64,000 bases of DNA from Paramecium tetraurelia (Eukaryota; Ciliophora; Oligohymenophorea; Peniculida; Parameciidae), in NCBI RefSeq assembly GCF_000165425.1, contig NW_001798989.1, positions 603,687 through 667,686 on the forward strand. The letters are read 5' to 3'. Shown here one piece after another: positions 23,291-37,293 of this stretch. The first letter of the stretch is position 1. Each line of letters starts with the position of its first letter. The translations under genes and the position numbers were made by a program. The notes beneath the pieces are model-generated. The model worked only from the letters and a program-made list of their open reading frames with translations. It ran no database searches and was not told where the DNA came from.

Positions 23291-23688
23291 AATTATTGAT
23301 TATATGAATAATGAATGTCTTTTCTTGTAAAACCAAACCTCATTTGATTAGATCGGCTTTTTGAATATTATGAAAGATTTAAATTTTGTTAAAATAGAAA
23401 AAATAATTTAATTTAAACAAATACACAATGTATATTCTTTAATGAGTACATAAGCTTAGATTGTAATATAAATGAATCTTTTTATCAAAATATTAATATA
23501 ATATTGATGACGTGATTCAAATATTACTGAAAACCATTTTCAGGAACTCTTAATCTAAATTGATACTTATAATAATTAATATAAATTAAATTTAAAGATA
23601 GATGTAAGGAAATAAAAACAAAAACGCAACCCTAATATCTATATACTGCCCGAAATAAAAAATACGAGTAAACTCAACTTCACAAATA

Positions 23689-24141
23689 ATGGCTAATTAA
23701 ATGGTCATTAATAACCTAAGTGGACAAAGAGTGCAAACTGAACAAAGCAGAAGAATTAAAACAATTCGAAGTCAGAAGTTTAAGCTATAGTACAAATCTG
23801 AGAACAGAGAAACAATTAAATTCAGTAATTACTTTAAATTGTCGTCATCTGATTCAAGAAAATAGTCTAATTATAATTCTCATGTTAATACATCAACTTC
23901 AGATAATGAGGAAAAAGCCTTGATGATTCAAAAAATCATATTTTCCATAAAGTCACCACTTTAAAGTCTAAGGTATCAAGGCTCAATTCTTGATAAAAGA
24001 CATTAAAATATAGATTTAAATAGGAGGAAAACTCTTAGAAACTCATTATTAACGAATTCATACAAGAATCAAAATTTTTTAATGACTGGCAATGACTGTG
24101 GATGGTCAAGAAAATCTTCAGAAAGTCTTATCTTTGTATGA
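23689..24141 (+). CDS. small basic orphan protein
   Basis: Intronless, 150 residues, ATG 23689 to TGA 24139. Basic and S/N-rich throughout (RRIKTIRSQKFKLQYKSENR; NRRKTLRNSLLTNS), with one hydrophobic helix (EEKALMIQKIIFSIKS). No domain recognised. The last codon sits on GTATGA, which could start an intron, but the product would change by only one residue. Confidence 0.6.
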
Positions 24142-25061
24142 TAAGACAAATATAAAATTATTTGTATATAGTGATAGATGTTTTATTCATTTACATTAAA
24201 TAAATAGTACTAATATTCTTAACTCTTAAATAAATGAAATTTATAACTATAGTATAAATGAATATCCTATTTTGTAAGAAATATTTTAAATATTATGATA
24301 AAATAGATGATTTTATACAAAAATAATATTAATAAGACAATCAATTAATATTAAAAATATTATTGATAAAATTATTTTGCATTCAAACTGTATTTTGGGG
24401 TATATTTATATATAAGTTAATTAATAAAAGAAACACAAATATTAAATAAAAAGCTTAAAATTGTTTTATGGATCTAAAAATAGTTATCTCTCTTTGAAAC
24501 AAGTTATATCTCCTAAACAAAGAAATCTCATCCATCAATACAATTCTTTTGTTTTTATGTTTAATTATAAATAAAAAATATAGATGATGCAAATTATAAT
24601 AATATTTAAATTTCCTTAATAAAATTTAATTTGCACAATTGTATTATTATACCTTAACAAATCAACTTAATTAATAAGTGCCATTCGATATATTGAATTA
24701 TACTCATTTTAAAAACAATTATTGTAAAAAATAATTATTGTTAGGATAAATTTCTTCCAATTGAATGCTACCTATAAATTAATTTTTGTTTCATATTATC
24801 AGATATTCATATAATTATGTGTAAAATTAAAATAAGTATTACTTTCTAATTGATTTCAAAATCCCTTAATCTAAAAATATTTAGGAATTGGATAAACACG
24901 CAAATTGAGCAAATTCGCTAAAAAAACATTCATTTCAGTTAATTACAAAAATATAGAAAATTTATTATGTTTGAAATTGATACCAAGAAAGAGCATTATA
25001 AAACAATTTATAATATTTTTTAAAACATGTTCATTATGAAAAATATGAATTAAATATTTTA
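24142..25061. other. intergenic upstream of the large surface-protein gene
   Basis: About 920 bases of very AT-rich sequence with many A/T runs; no protein-like frame. The promoter of the downstream gene must lie here, but no element can be identified. Confidence 0.5.
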
Positions 25062-28000
25062 ATGGATAAAATAATTATGATTTTCCTCTTATACACAACA
25101 AGGATGTATTGTTAGCTTAATTCTTAATGGACTACTATATATAATGGAGTTTACGAAGCCAAGAATATTTATTGTACTAATATTAATTGCATCTATGGTT
25201 TCAAAAACTCTCTAACAAATAGTCCAGCCAATTTTGTTAATTGCTCAAGTTCCCCATAAACCGCAATTTTATTAGACAGCTTATAAATGTCAATTATTTA
25301 AAGTTAAACAACCTTAAGCCCTTTAACTCCTAATGTTAAAAAATTATTGCTTTTTGATGTCTATTTCACATCTTAATGGATGAATGACGCAATCGATATC
25401 AATTACGATAGTTATTATTATCAAGTAAGATATACCACATAAGACCCTTTATATTTTTCTTAAGGATTATGCAGTTCGATTTAATTTGAAATTAAAACTT
25501 TTTATCTTATCTTACCTTACACATCTAGCAATTTCACTTACCCTATTTTTTCAATAGTCAACCCTATAAATTAGGCTTAAATTAGAAATGTACATGTTGG
25601 TTTTTTATCATGCTATCCAAAATGCTTATCATGTAATGGGCCAAACATGATAGATTGCTTAGTTTGGGATGTAATATTCAGTAGATGTTCACTTAGACAA
25701 AGTATTTTGCCTAATGGAACTTGCGTAAATCAATGCCCAATAAAAAATTCAATAGTAAGGTCTTAAAATCGAATTTGTGTTGACTTTAAACAAATATCAT
25801 TTTTTTGGTCTAATTTAGCTACTTTAGATTTGACAACGTTATTAAATTGGAATATAATATATGATCCATTGCATCTCGATGTATCAAATAAAAAGGTTTC
25901 CCCCTACAATTTTGGAGTATTTCACTTTAGAGAAGGGGCATATATTGCTATGAATATAAATTCCGGAAATTATACAGTGGGAGCACAGATCTAAATAGTT
26001 TTCTGTAATTCAATACCAGCAGGATCAGGAGTGTCATTTTATGTTAATTCTACCTATTATGGTTCAACTTTCTATGATGGTACCCAATTCAAATTTGATA
26101 ATGTTAATTTAAGAGATTTAAAGGCTTATCCAAATACAGGGTAATGTACAAATAATATCTTTATTGAACTTGATATGTTTTTCCCTATTTTGTAGAAGAA
26201 ATTCATGTTTATAATCCAAGGGAATTTTACGTATTATAAATTATCCTAAATAGTTAACCGAATGCAGGGTGGTTTTTTAGATTATTTACATTAACTTCTG
26301 GTTTTTGCCCTCTTAACTGTATTCTATGTAATTAAAGATACATGTGTTAAACTTGTGCAAGTGGATTCTACAAAGTATCAGATGGAACTTGTTCCTTATA
26401 ATATTGTCCTGCTGATTCACTTCTAATCAATTCGATTTGCGTATATTATAATTAAGAAACTAAATGTAATATTAATTTTTATCTAATTAGATTCCAAATA
26501 TTTAATCAAAGAATTCTATGATTTCACAGTAAAGGATACCTTAAATGCAACTTTTCTGTTGGAAACTAGTTTTCCTACAGATTTTTAAAAAGGACCTGAC
26601 ATTTTTTGGTCTTATCTAACTAATAAAACCATCTTTGGAGGAAAATTTGTCTGGGCATAATCTAGATTTTCCTAGATATATACTTTGGATCCACATCATT
26701 CATTAACTATATATTTCTAGATTATATTTGGTCCCAATTTTCCAGTTTCCCCTTTAAATTATTTTTCATATGAAATTAATAATGGTACTGAATAAAGAGT
26801 TTTATAATCACTAAATCCAGTTTAGATTATAGAGAAGGTCTTAACCTATAATCCAACATTGACAATTGCTATATAATGTTATGGTGTTGATGTTGTCGAT
26901 TCCTATTGTGGAATATCAAACTATTATATTGTTGTTCATTACTGTAAACCATATTGCAATTAATGTACAAATGAATTAACTTGCGATTAATGGATGGCTT
27001 ACAATCCAAGTGTTGTAAAAGTAGAATAATCATAATGTTTATCGAATTAATTTTTAGATGAAACTACTTCCACATGTGAAGACTGCCCTAATGAATGTCT
27101 TACTTGTTTTAATGAATATGAATGTTTAACATGCCAGCCTAATTTTCGATTGGTATCTACCACTTGTATTTTAAATTGTCAACTTAATTAATACTATGAC
27201 GGTACAAGTTGCTTAAATTGCCATTATAGTTGCAAATAGTGTTAGTCAAGCAACTATTGTATACATTGTGAAACTAAATCTTTGCGATATCTTGAAAATG
27301 GATAATGTATATGCTATGATGGTTATTTTGACTAAAATAATATACAATAATGTTAACCATGTGATAAACTATGTAGTAAATGCAGTGGACCTACTAATAA
27401 AAATTGTTAAGCTTGTACAGTTTTAAATTATTTAATATTAAATGGAAATACTTGTGAATGCAGTAATGGATATTACTTTGATGAATATTAATTGAAATGT
27501 TTGGCTTGTTCAAAAAAGTGTGAAAATTGCTTTGAGTCATCAAATTCTTCTTGTTTATCTTGTCATTCAACACAATTAAGAGTTCTAGATGGATTTGATT
27601 GTAAATGCCAATTGGGATATTATGATAATAGTTCAGATTCGTGTATTTAATGTCCTGCTGTGGAAGATAGTTCACTTACCTCTTGTTATAAGATTTGTGG
27701 AAATGGCATTTCCATTTGGTTTAATTAGAGTTGTCCTACAATTATTTGTCCATCTGGTTACAATAATGTAAATGATTAATGCTTACCTATTTGTGGAGAT
27801 TTATAAGTAGTAACAGAAGAACAATGTGATGATGGAAATTTAATCTAATTTGATGGATGTCATAATTGTAGATTTCAATGTCCTGCCTAATGTACTGTTT
27901 GTAATAGTACAACAGTTTTTCCTTGTTTAGACATTTGTGGAGATGGAGTAGTTAGTGGATTAGAAGAATGTGATGATTCGAACTCTATTTAATTTGATGG

Positions 28001-31000
28001 ATGCTATCAATGTAAAAACGAATGTTAACCATAATGTACAAGATGTAACAAAGGAACATGTACTGAATGTCTTGAGTTTGGCTGGACTTTAGATCCATAT
28101 AACAGAGTATGTATTGAATCATGCGGAGATAAAATCTAAGTTGGAAATGAGTAATGTGAAGATATGAACACTCTAATGTTGGATGGATGTTATAATTGTA
28201 GGTTGTCATGTTAATAATCATGTTTTACATGCACAAATATTGGGTGTACATCATGTACGGCTGGCTTTAGACTTATAGACCATTATTGTAAAAATATATG
28301 TGGAGATTCAGTAATTGTGGAAGGAGAGGATTGTGACGATGGCAATTAATTTGCATTTGATGGATGTCATCAATGTGTTTATTAATGTTAAACATAATGT
28401 TTGCATTGTCTGAAAGGAGTTTGTTTATTTTGTATTGATGGATATGAAGTGTAGAATGGTGTTTGTGTAGATATACATGAAATTTCAATAATTCCTTATT
28501 AGGAATAATACAAACCAAAAATAATTGAATTTTGCAAAATATTTATCTAAGGAATCTGTTAAGAATGCCAGAAAGGATATTTATTGAATTAAAATGTTTG
28601 CTAATTTTAGAGAAAAAATGAAATAGTTAAATTAAAGGTTCTGGAAGCTTTACCTTAGTTTATTTAATTTTGTTATTTTTAGATAAATGCTTAGTGTATT
28701 ATTTGTGATAAGAATTTTGAATTAGATATATTTACTAACACATGCATACCAATTTGTGGAGATGGGATAATATCTGGAACAGAAGAATGTGAAGATTTAA
28801 ATTGGTTGGTGCTTGATGGATGTTATCAATGTAAGTATCAATGTAGTTCAAATTGTGAAATTTGTGAGTTTGGCGAGTGTATTCATTGTGAAATTAATAC
28901 AATTATTGTTCCAGCCACTTTTTAATGTGAAGTATTAGAAATATGTACATAACCAGGAAGTTACTATAATCAAGACACTAATTAATGTTATAGTATTTGT
29001 GGAGATGGTGTTATATATTAGAAAGAGGAGTGTGATGATGGCAATGACATCGAATTTGATGGATGCCATAAATGTAAATATTCATGTCTACCAGGTTGTA
29101 AGTGCATTAAAGGAGAATGCTATAGAGATCAGATTAATTGTGAATAAGGATTATACTATTCATTTGCAAGTTAATCTTGTAGACCATAATGTGGAGATGG
29201 AATTATAGTATAACCCTTTGAAGAATGCGATGATAGTAATGAAATTACTGATGATGAATGCCATCTATGCAAATTATAATGTGGTATTAATTGTTTAGAA
29301 TGTTCGCCATAAAATATCTGTTTATAATGCATATAAGGATATGAACTAGTTAATATGACTTGCTATGAATAAACGATTTCATGCGGAAATAGTGGTTGTA
29401 AACTTTGTGAAAATGACTTATGTTTGACTTGTTTGACTGGATATTATTTAATCAATGATATGTGTTATTCTTTATGTGGAGATGGAATTATGGCTGATTT
29501 AGAAGAGTGCGATGATGCCAATCTATTAAATGGGGATGGTTGTGATAATAATTGCACAGAATCAAAGAATAGTAAATGTAAAGATAATGAATGTGTTGTA
29601 TTAGGTTCAACATATTCATTTTTAGAAATTGAAAAAGAATAGTCAGGTGTTCAATATGTCAAACTTAGATACTCTACTAAAATGAGATTAATAGATGGTT
29701 TCACTTAATAAGATTATCTCGATAATTTAAAATTTGAGATTGAAAATTAAACAGATGTGGTATTTATTTAAATTATGCCAAAAATAAATATTACATATGA
29801 CCTTTAATTTGTAGATATTCAAGTATCGATTGAATTCATTAAATATTGTTAAAATCCTATACTTAAATTACGATTTACGGATAAAAGTATTTTAGTTAAT
29901 TAGGATGGAGCTGAGATTTAATAAGATATCTTAAGAATAACGCTATTATCATCAAACTTTTTAAAAGAATAAGAATAAAAGGTTATAAAATCTTTAATTG
30001 GGCTTAATGATTACATGTTGAAATTTGCGGCATTGTTAATTGCTATATCATCTATATCAGGATAATCTGAAATCATTTCCAATTTATTAGATACTATTTA
30101 ATAACTTTATTATTTAAAATACATTAATTCAAGAATTGGAGTAAATCTACAAAGATTTTTTGAAACATTTAAAATAATTCAATTAACCAATTTTTTTGAT
30201 TTACTTGGAATTAATCCTAATGGATCTATGTCAAGTATTGTATCATTTTACCATTCTGAATACGTCTTCGAAAGTGATGATAGGAATGCAAATTATTTAA
30301 ATAATATTGCCCAAATAATTTTAGTTTACTTAATATTTTTTCCTACATATTTTTCCTTTAAAAAAGCAACTTTTTATTTGTTGAAAAAAATTGATTAATT
30401 GACAGGTTTTTATTCTAATCATGTGTTAGTTGCTGTAGTAAGTGCTATACAAAAACTTTGTCTTAGAATTTAAATGAATAATCTAATTGAATCAATATAA
30501 GCAATTTTTTTAACGATGATATATGAATTTGGAATCAATACATTCTTAGCCTTAAAATATCAAAAATCTGATTCTGAAGGTAAATTAGGTGTTTCAATTG
30601 CAATTTTAATACTATATGGAGTTATATTATTATTAATCTCAAATACTTCATTAACCATTCATATAGCAAAATCATAATAATTATCCTAATAAAAGAATAA
30701 CAGCTTTACTTATTTATGTATGCAAAAAATGTTTTTTATTTCATTTATCATCTTTTTTTTTGAATCCTCTTAAATTCAAATATTACTATGCCTTTTAAAC
30801 GAATTCCAATATATTTACTTTCTTTATATTCGAAAAATCTAAATGCTACCATCAGAAAATTTTAAGTAATTCACATCTCATTTCCTACAATTCATTATTT
30901 TCGGAATGTATCTAGTCAATGACTTTTATTAATATTAAGCAGATGTTTTAATTATTATAGGTTGGAATATAATTGGTTTAATGAGTACTATACTCTTTAT

Positions 31001-31148
31001 GACTTTAATAATTGATCTAATCAAAATTATTCATCCAATCTGGTAAAAATGCAAAGCGTCAAAAACATCCGAACTTTCGAATAACAAACAAGAAATTTTT
31101 TGTATAGTTGAGAACCCCTGTAATGCTTAAAGGAGATTTACAGTTTGA
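25062..31148 (+). CDS. giant cysteine-rich surface protein with DUF4215 repeats and multi-pass C-terminus
   Basis: Three exons (introns 26231-26253 and 26466-26490) give 2,012 residues. An N-terminal hydrophobic signal (KIIMIFLLYTT) leads into an extracellular part with beta-rich segments (to about residue 600), furin-like CxxC repeats (CEDCPNECLTCFNEYECLTC type), then eight DUF4215/myxococcal cysteine-rich repeats of the form CGDGxxxxxEECDDGNxxxxDGCxxC (27790-29560). After a 250-residue spacer come about six hydrophobic segments (30310-31050) and a short cytosolic tail. It is expected to be exported and anchored in the plasma membrane. The ligand is unknown; adhesion or surface sensing is an inference. 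A second member lies at 58.4 kb. Confidence 0.92.
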
Positions 31149-31553
31149 TAGATTTTGTTTTATATTGGATAAAACTATTATATTGAACAATTTATGTATC
31201 CATATATCAAATTATATTTTCTACTTTAAATAAGGTTTTATTAGGAATCATAAAAATCCATATAATATTAATAATTTATATAATATCTAGGATTATAAAT
31301 GATCACAAGCTAGTTATATAAAAATCAACATTATTTGCTTTAATGTCTCTAATGTTATATTTAATGTGAAATAATAATAAAAAATTGATTGTATGCAACT
31401 GAGCTCAAAAGAACTAAAGTTGAAAGGCAAAAAAGATTACTTATAAATGATTTAAGAATTTTATAAAAAAGTTTAAATAATACTTTCATTTATACAATCT
31501 CTATATTTATTAGGTTAATGAAGTCAATTAAATTACTAAATTAAGTATCAATA
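31149..31553. other. intergenic
   Basis: About 400 AT-rich bases; an in-frame ATG at 31518 would extend the following pseudogene by 12 codons. Confidence 0.4.
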
Positions 31554-33540
31554 ATGAATTATATAAGGGATAATTATGCGAATGCCAAAAATAATGTGCC
31601 TCTCTTGATAGATTATGGATCCTATACTATTAAAGCAGTAAAGACTTTCTTTTATGAGAGGGATATGCAACATCTCAAGCTCCTGATGCAGTGATTCGCA
31701 GCTATATCAATAAATTTAAGGACTCTACACAATCAAATCAAATAGCTTAATGGGACACAGATGTGTTTAAGAATTATAGATCTCCATTTGAGAAGAATCT
31801 AATTTAGCATTTCGGTGCATTAGAATAATTAAATGATTTTGTCTTTGAAATGCTATAAGCTGGAAGACATGGCAGAGTGAATCATCCTATGATATTAACA
31901 GAGTGTTTTGCTACTACTGATTTAGCTAGGATGATAGTTTTAGAGCAAATGTTTGAATGCTATCAAGTACCAAGTGTAATGTTAGGAGTTGATGCTTTAT
32001 TTTCAGTATTTCAGGATGATTTGGAGGCGTGTTTAAAACAATCATAGTTCATCTTGGTGATCAGACTGTGTATGTAGTGCCAATAGTCAATGGTTAAGTG
32101 ATATATTCCAATATTAAAAGGCAGAATTTGGGTGGATTAAACAGTTTGAAATACTTTTATTAAACTATTTAATTAAGATACCCTTACTTGAAGTTCACAT
32201 ATGCTCAAATGGATTATTGGCATAAGTAATACGCTAATGTGGCAATAGATTATTAGCTCTAACTGCATTATCTCTAGGGACCTTAACAATATTATGGATA
32301 TAGAGATAAAATATCAGAACAAAATAGATTTTATGATGATTAGTTGTAATTCTTGGATCCAATAAATATTGACATTCCTATTGTACAAAAAATTGTAAGT
32401 GCCGAGGACTTAAAAAGAAAGGATGAAAACAGACAAAGGATGAAAGTAAGATTACAGGAGTCCATTTATAAAGTAGACAAAACAAGAAGTCTCAATTTGG
32501 ATAACAATTAGTGGCATTACAATAGGAATTAGAAACAGACTAAAACAATGATAAACTAAAAAAGAAAATTACAACACTCTAAGTTAAACTTGGGTTAGCG
32601 TCTAAAGAAGCTTAGAGGAATTGAAATATAATTTATTAAATGTACCTGACGATAAACTTACACCATCTTAATTAAATTAGAAGAGATATCAAAAGGTCAT
32701 GCATGAATAAGCATTACTTAAAAAATAAAAAAAAATTAGGAATTAAGTGATTACAAAAAGATGCCAATAAATTTAAATTAGAAGAACCAGAGAAATATTT
32801 GCAGATGCTTTATGAAAAAAGAGATCGTATAGTCCTTTAGATTCAAGTAAGAAAAAAATTATAATAAGAAATGAATAGTAGGAATTCAAGATTCAATTAG
32901 AAAAGAATCTAGACTCTGGCCTTTCCTGGAGCTGATGATAAAGTAGAGGATGACTTTGGAAAAGACGATAAGGATCGGGAAATCTATAGAAGTGTTACCA
33001 AAGAAATAGACTCTGCTGATGAAAAGTCTAAATATAAACTATAAGAAATCGAATAAGAACTAAAAACTTAGATCCTGATTTTGAAATCAAATTTCTTAAA
33101 TCAATTGCTAACGTACATTAATTAGGAATGAATCTCAGTCAAGTTCAATTAAGTGTCGACCGAGTAAGAAGTTAAGAAATCTACTTCCAACTCAACTTAA
33201 TTGGAGTAGAACAAAAAGGTTTGGTAGATATGATCAAATTATCATCGAAAGGTTTGGATAAACTCTTATTATAAAACATTATCCTAACTGGAGGTGCAGC
33301 AAAAACATAATGGATTATGTAAGATTGCAAAAAATCCAATATCCGAATATGATTGTCCTATAGCTATTAAAATTACTTCTAACCCTGTATTTGGATCATG
33401 GTTTTGGGATGAAGAACTTTGCTAATAAATATTAAAGTATGCCTTCTTAATTTTCTATATCAATTGATGATTATAATGAAATTGGTACTTAAAAATGGGA
33501 AATATTTAAATAGCATCCATTTTCAAATATTGTTGATTGA
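31554..33540 (+). pseudogene. ARP5: actin-related protein 5 (ARP5)-like pseudogene, multiple frameshifts
   Basis: The order of conserved ARP5 segments is kept: VPLLIDYGSYTIKA, GYATSQAPDAV, SPFEKN, HPMILTECFATTDLARM, MFECYQVPSVMLGVDALFSV, then GGVFKTIIVHLGDQTVYVVP and NLGGLNSLKYFYQT, the ARP5-specific charged insertion (YNLLNVPDDKLTPSQLNQKR), GVEQKGLVDMI, LLLQNIILTGG and a C-terminus FANKYQSMPSQFSISIDDYN. ARP5 is an INO80 chromatin-remodeller subunit. Consecutive segments lie in different frames, with about seven one-base shifts near 32018, 32508, 32615, 32747, 33070, 33308 and 33415, none removable by GT-AG introns. One intron-like gap (31638-31660) remains. The copy cannot make full-length ARP5 as sequenced. 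Confidence 0.8.
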
Positions 33541-33949
33541 TGAATTTTATGCATATTTTTATAAATTCTGCATTCTTCATATAACATATCAGATAAAAAG
33601 TTAATTTCACTTACACACACTTTTTAAGTAACTAGTATATTTACATTTTATTCTAACAAAAAATATCATGAGTAAGTAATTCCAAGTCTTAATCAAGTGA
33701 TTGAATAGATTTTAAGAGATCATCAAAATTTGATGAATAATAAATTCAAGATTTTATAGATTTTCATCTTGAATTATGATTAAACGATTCATTAATGTAT
33801 TTTGATGGGTTTATCTGTTAAAATGATCTATTTATTAACAAATAGAGTAAATAGTAAGATGTTCCTGGATTTGGGATATGAAAAGTATTTTTTGTGGGAT
33901 CTAAAAAAGTGAATGCTTTTATTTAGAGTATTTTTGCTTTTAAATAAAA
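33541..33949. other. intergenic
   Basis: About 400 AT-rich bases with no protein-like frame. Confidence 0.4.
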
Positions 33950-34587
33950 ATTAATATCAAGATTCTAAATGTTTTAATCTATAGGTTAAGAAGTGACCTG
34001 ATGAAATATACTCAACATAATAGATTCTGCCATCAACTAATCCTAAACTAATATCACAACACCTGGAGGGTAAATATAAGATCTTAGGGGGTGCAAGCAA
34101 TTTATAATGCTCTCGATAAAGTTCTGAACTAAAATCTAACTAAATGATGTTAAAAGCTAGGAGATCAGGTTGATAATAATAGCGTGATCATTAGAAAATG
34201 TTAAATCCTTATGAATCTGAAAAAGAAGTAGAAGTTTGAAAATTTGATGCATAGTTAAAGACAATCGCTTGTAAAATAATGGAGGAAACTTCAAGAAGAA
34301 TCATTTTAAAATGACAATTATCATAATTTGTAATAATGAACCAGCTTGAATCCCAATTTTCCTTAATTTAATGATTTTAGAGATCTCAAGAATATTGGGA
34401 ATTTATAATCAAAATAAGAAGGCAATTTTAAGTCTGATAAAAGACTTATTATTGGGGTATTATATTTTCAAGGGAAGAGAGGTAGATAAGAGAGTTTATA
34501 GATGATGTGCTGAGTGGGTTTGCCTCATTTTGTGGAAAGTCCAATGAAGTAATCGGAAAATGGGTTAGAGGCATTTTATTGGAATGA
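33950..34587 (+). pseudogene. decayed coding sequence of unknown family
   Basis: Protein-like pieces lie in order: IIDSAINQSQTNITTPGGQI, GVQAIYNALDKVLNQNLTK, CQKLGDQVDNNSVIIRK, QSLVKQWRKLQEESF, FNDFRDLKNIGNLQSKQEGN and DDVLSGFASFCGKSNEVIGK. They are separated by in-frame TGA codons (34145, 34337) and by frameshifts, one in a GGGGG run near 34090. The last piece can be reached through a 20-nt GTAGAT...TATAG intron and would end at TGA 34585. LVKQWRKL faintly recalls TFIIS N-terminal (LW) domains, but this is weak. Confidence 0.35.
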
Positions 34588-34662
34588 GTTAGTGATGCTT
34601 ATTTTTTTACAGGATTTTTAGATCTTAAAAGATCAATTAAATAATACATTATTTATTATATT

Positions 34663-37293
34663 ATGGAACACAGATAACTATTAGAAACTCTGGTTGTCGA
34701 TTTATTAAATAGTCCTGTCAACCCATTAATTTAAGTACACTTTCAAAATATGTTAGTATCGAGACTTTCAAATTTAACACATTTGTAAATAAATAGGAGT
34801 TAATGAATATGGAGGTTAAAGAGATGCAATTTTCTTTAAGCATTTTGCTTCCCATTTTATTTCATATTTAAATGAAAAAAATGAACTTTCATCTATCATT
34901 TAATAAGCTCAAATATCTAGAAACTAGTCTAAAGCACAGGAACTATAAGAAAATAAATAAATTGCATTACCGCAAAAAGTTTAGTAATTTGTAAGTCCCA
35001 TCTGTGTAAAACCAAAAAATGATACGGCTTAAATAATTGATGATGAAATAGGGGACTCCAATAAGCGAAAAATTGATTTGGAGACATTTGTACCTAAATC
35101 ATATATGCCTGTGCCAAATTTTATTGGGGTTAATTTCGACATTAATAATAATCAATTTAATAAAACAAATGATAACTCTAAACATACATCTACAAAAACA
35201 GCATCAACCAAATAGGATAATAAACCTAAAGATTTGAAAGTCATTCCTGATCTCATAGTCAAAAAGAAAAATGAGAAAACCCCTCAAAAAATTGACAACA
35301 ATAATAAAACATATACATTTCTTGAACCTGTTGAATTCAAGGAAACTTAATTAAATAGATCTCTGCAATCTAAAACAGAGCTCTAAAATAATTGCAAAAA
35401 GAAAAAGCTGTCCCCATCTTTGGACTTAATTAAAAAAAAAGATATCAAACCATTCAAACCATTCAAACCAGATTCTCAATCTGAATCACTTGAAATAAGA
35501 ACCTCAGAAGATTTATCAATGAGAGAAGATAGCATTAAAAGGAAAGAGAACATCAAATTATAAAATAAATAAGAGAAGAAATTAAGTAAGGACTTAGAAA
35601 ATTTTAATAAAAAAGAAAAACTCTAGAAAATTGAAAAAAAAAAACATTCAGAAGCTGATATTAAATAACAACTTGAAAAATCAACTAAATAGATTATTCC
35701 AATGATTGACAAAAAGGAAAGGAAGAAAAAAGAAAGGTTGGAAATTGATAAATTAAGAAAAGAGAAAAGGGAATTAGAAAGATAATAATAATTAAAAGAG
35801 AAAAATTAAATATTAGAAAGATTAGAAAAAGAAAAATAGAATAAAGAGAAATTAGAAAAAGAAAGATTGGAGAAGGAACGCTTAGATAAATTTGAGAAAG
35901 AAAGAACAGAAAGATTAGAAAAAGAAAGATAAGATAGAATTGAACTCTTAGAAAAATAAAGGTAAGAAAGGGAAAAATAGGATAGATTAGAAAAGGAAAG
36001 ATAGGAAAGATTAGAAAGAAGCGATAAACATAGATAAAAGGAAACTTAAGAATTAGAATCAATCATTGAAAAATTATTATGTGCTAATCCCAATGATTCT
36101 TCTAAAGTTAAAAAAAATTAAGAATAAGTAATAATTGTTGATAGCAATGATAAAGTAACCAAAAAACTAGAAAAAGAATAATCAAAACTAGAAAAACCTC
36201 AATGTAATTATTGCAAAAATATGGATTCCAAAACTATTGAAATCTAGGATGGAGTAAGAATATGTACATAATGTTTGCTAGTATCCATCAATCCATTCTA
36301 AAAAATCATAACAAAATTAGCTTATATTGAATACAAATACTCAGGAAAAGAAAATGCAAAAACTTGCCAAACCTTCACTATTGATACTTCAACCAATTGC
36401 AATCTTGAAATAAGATGTGTAGCCTTGAATAAATAAGGATTATATGATTTGACTTTTCCAATGTCCTGCACTCTCTTAATTAATGGAGTCACTATAAAAG
36501 AGATCAGACCATTGTAAGAAAAATCTAGTCTGAAAAAAAGAAGGGATACTTCAATTTACATAAATGTAAAAGATTTAATCAGATAAAATAACTATTCAAA
36601 GAAATTTTTATTCTCTATAATAGAACGCCTAGCTGAATAATAATATCGTAAAGACACAGTTGGTTCAATCTATTGTTTTGGTTTGTTTTTGGTAGAACCT
36701 TTAAATGTGATACAAACAATTGAGAAATTTAAATCATTAGATATTTAACCAAAGATTAAAGCAGACTAAAGTAAAAAAGAAATATAAGTTGCTAAAACAA
36801 TCATTAGTCTCTATTGTTAATTCACTTTAGAATTAATTCAAATTCCGGCAAAGTAACCGTTATATTCATTAATTTAGGGGTGAATTTTGTTAGCATGAAT
36901 AGTGCTTTTGTTTGTGTAGTTTCCTTGAGATGATGATTAAGGTAGAACACAAAAAATGGATATGTCCAATATGCAAAAAGGTGTGCTTCCATTTGGTTAT
37001 TGATAAATACCAATTGTTTATTATTGAAAGAATCAAACAATTGGAAATTTCAATTGACCAGTTAGCATTAGACCATAATGTATTTATCATACTAAATATA
37101 GGGTTAATTAGATAAAGATGAATAAATAAATTTAATATTGTAAGATTAAACAATAAAAACATATTAAGACATAGTTGATAGGGGATATCGGAATATTAAT
37201 AAGATTAATAAAAATGAGGATGAAGATGATATTCCAATAGTAACTAATGCTGGAAAGAGTTAAAATTTAGCTATAATTTTGATTGACGATTGA
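34663..37293 (+). CDS. SP-RING (MIZ) zinc-finger protein, PIAS/Siz-like SUMO E3 ligase
   Basis: Four exons (introns 34735-34756, 36853-36877, 37080-37101) give 853 residues in an exact frame. Order: helical N-terminus (LLETLVVDLLNSPVNPL), a basic disordered region, a 170-residue E/K/R helix (35540-36050) of the single-alpha-helix type, a small zinc site CNYCKN...CTQC, a PINIT-like beta domain (about 36300-36720), then the SP-RING IPAKGEFCQHEQCFCLCSFL and KWICPICKK. The CxH...CF and CPIC spacing matches Siz/PIAS proteins, which transfer SUMO in the nucleus. An acidic tail (NKNEDEDDIPIV) may serve SUMO binding. Standard-code translation hides the gene entirely. Confidence 0.85.

Noticed and set aside
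25062..31148. Paramecium surface-antigen (immobilisation antigen) gene
   Set aside because: The cysteine pattern is DUF4215/CxxC and the C-terminus is multi-pass, unlike the periodic cysteines and GPI anchor of i-antigens.
31554..33540. Programmed +1 frameshifting (as in Euplotes) to explain ARP5
   Set aside because: Shift sites share no slippery motif, shifts go in both directions, and no other gene in the window needs frameshifting of this kind.
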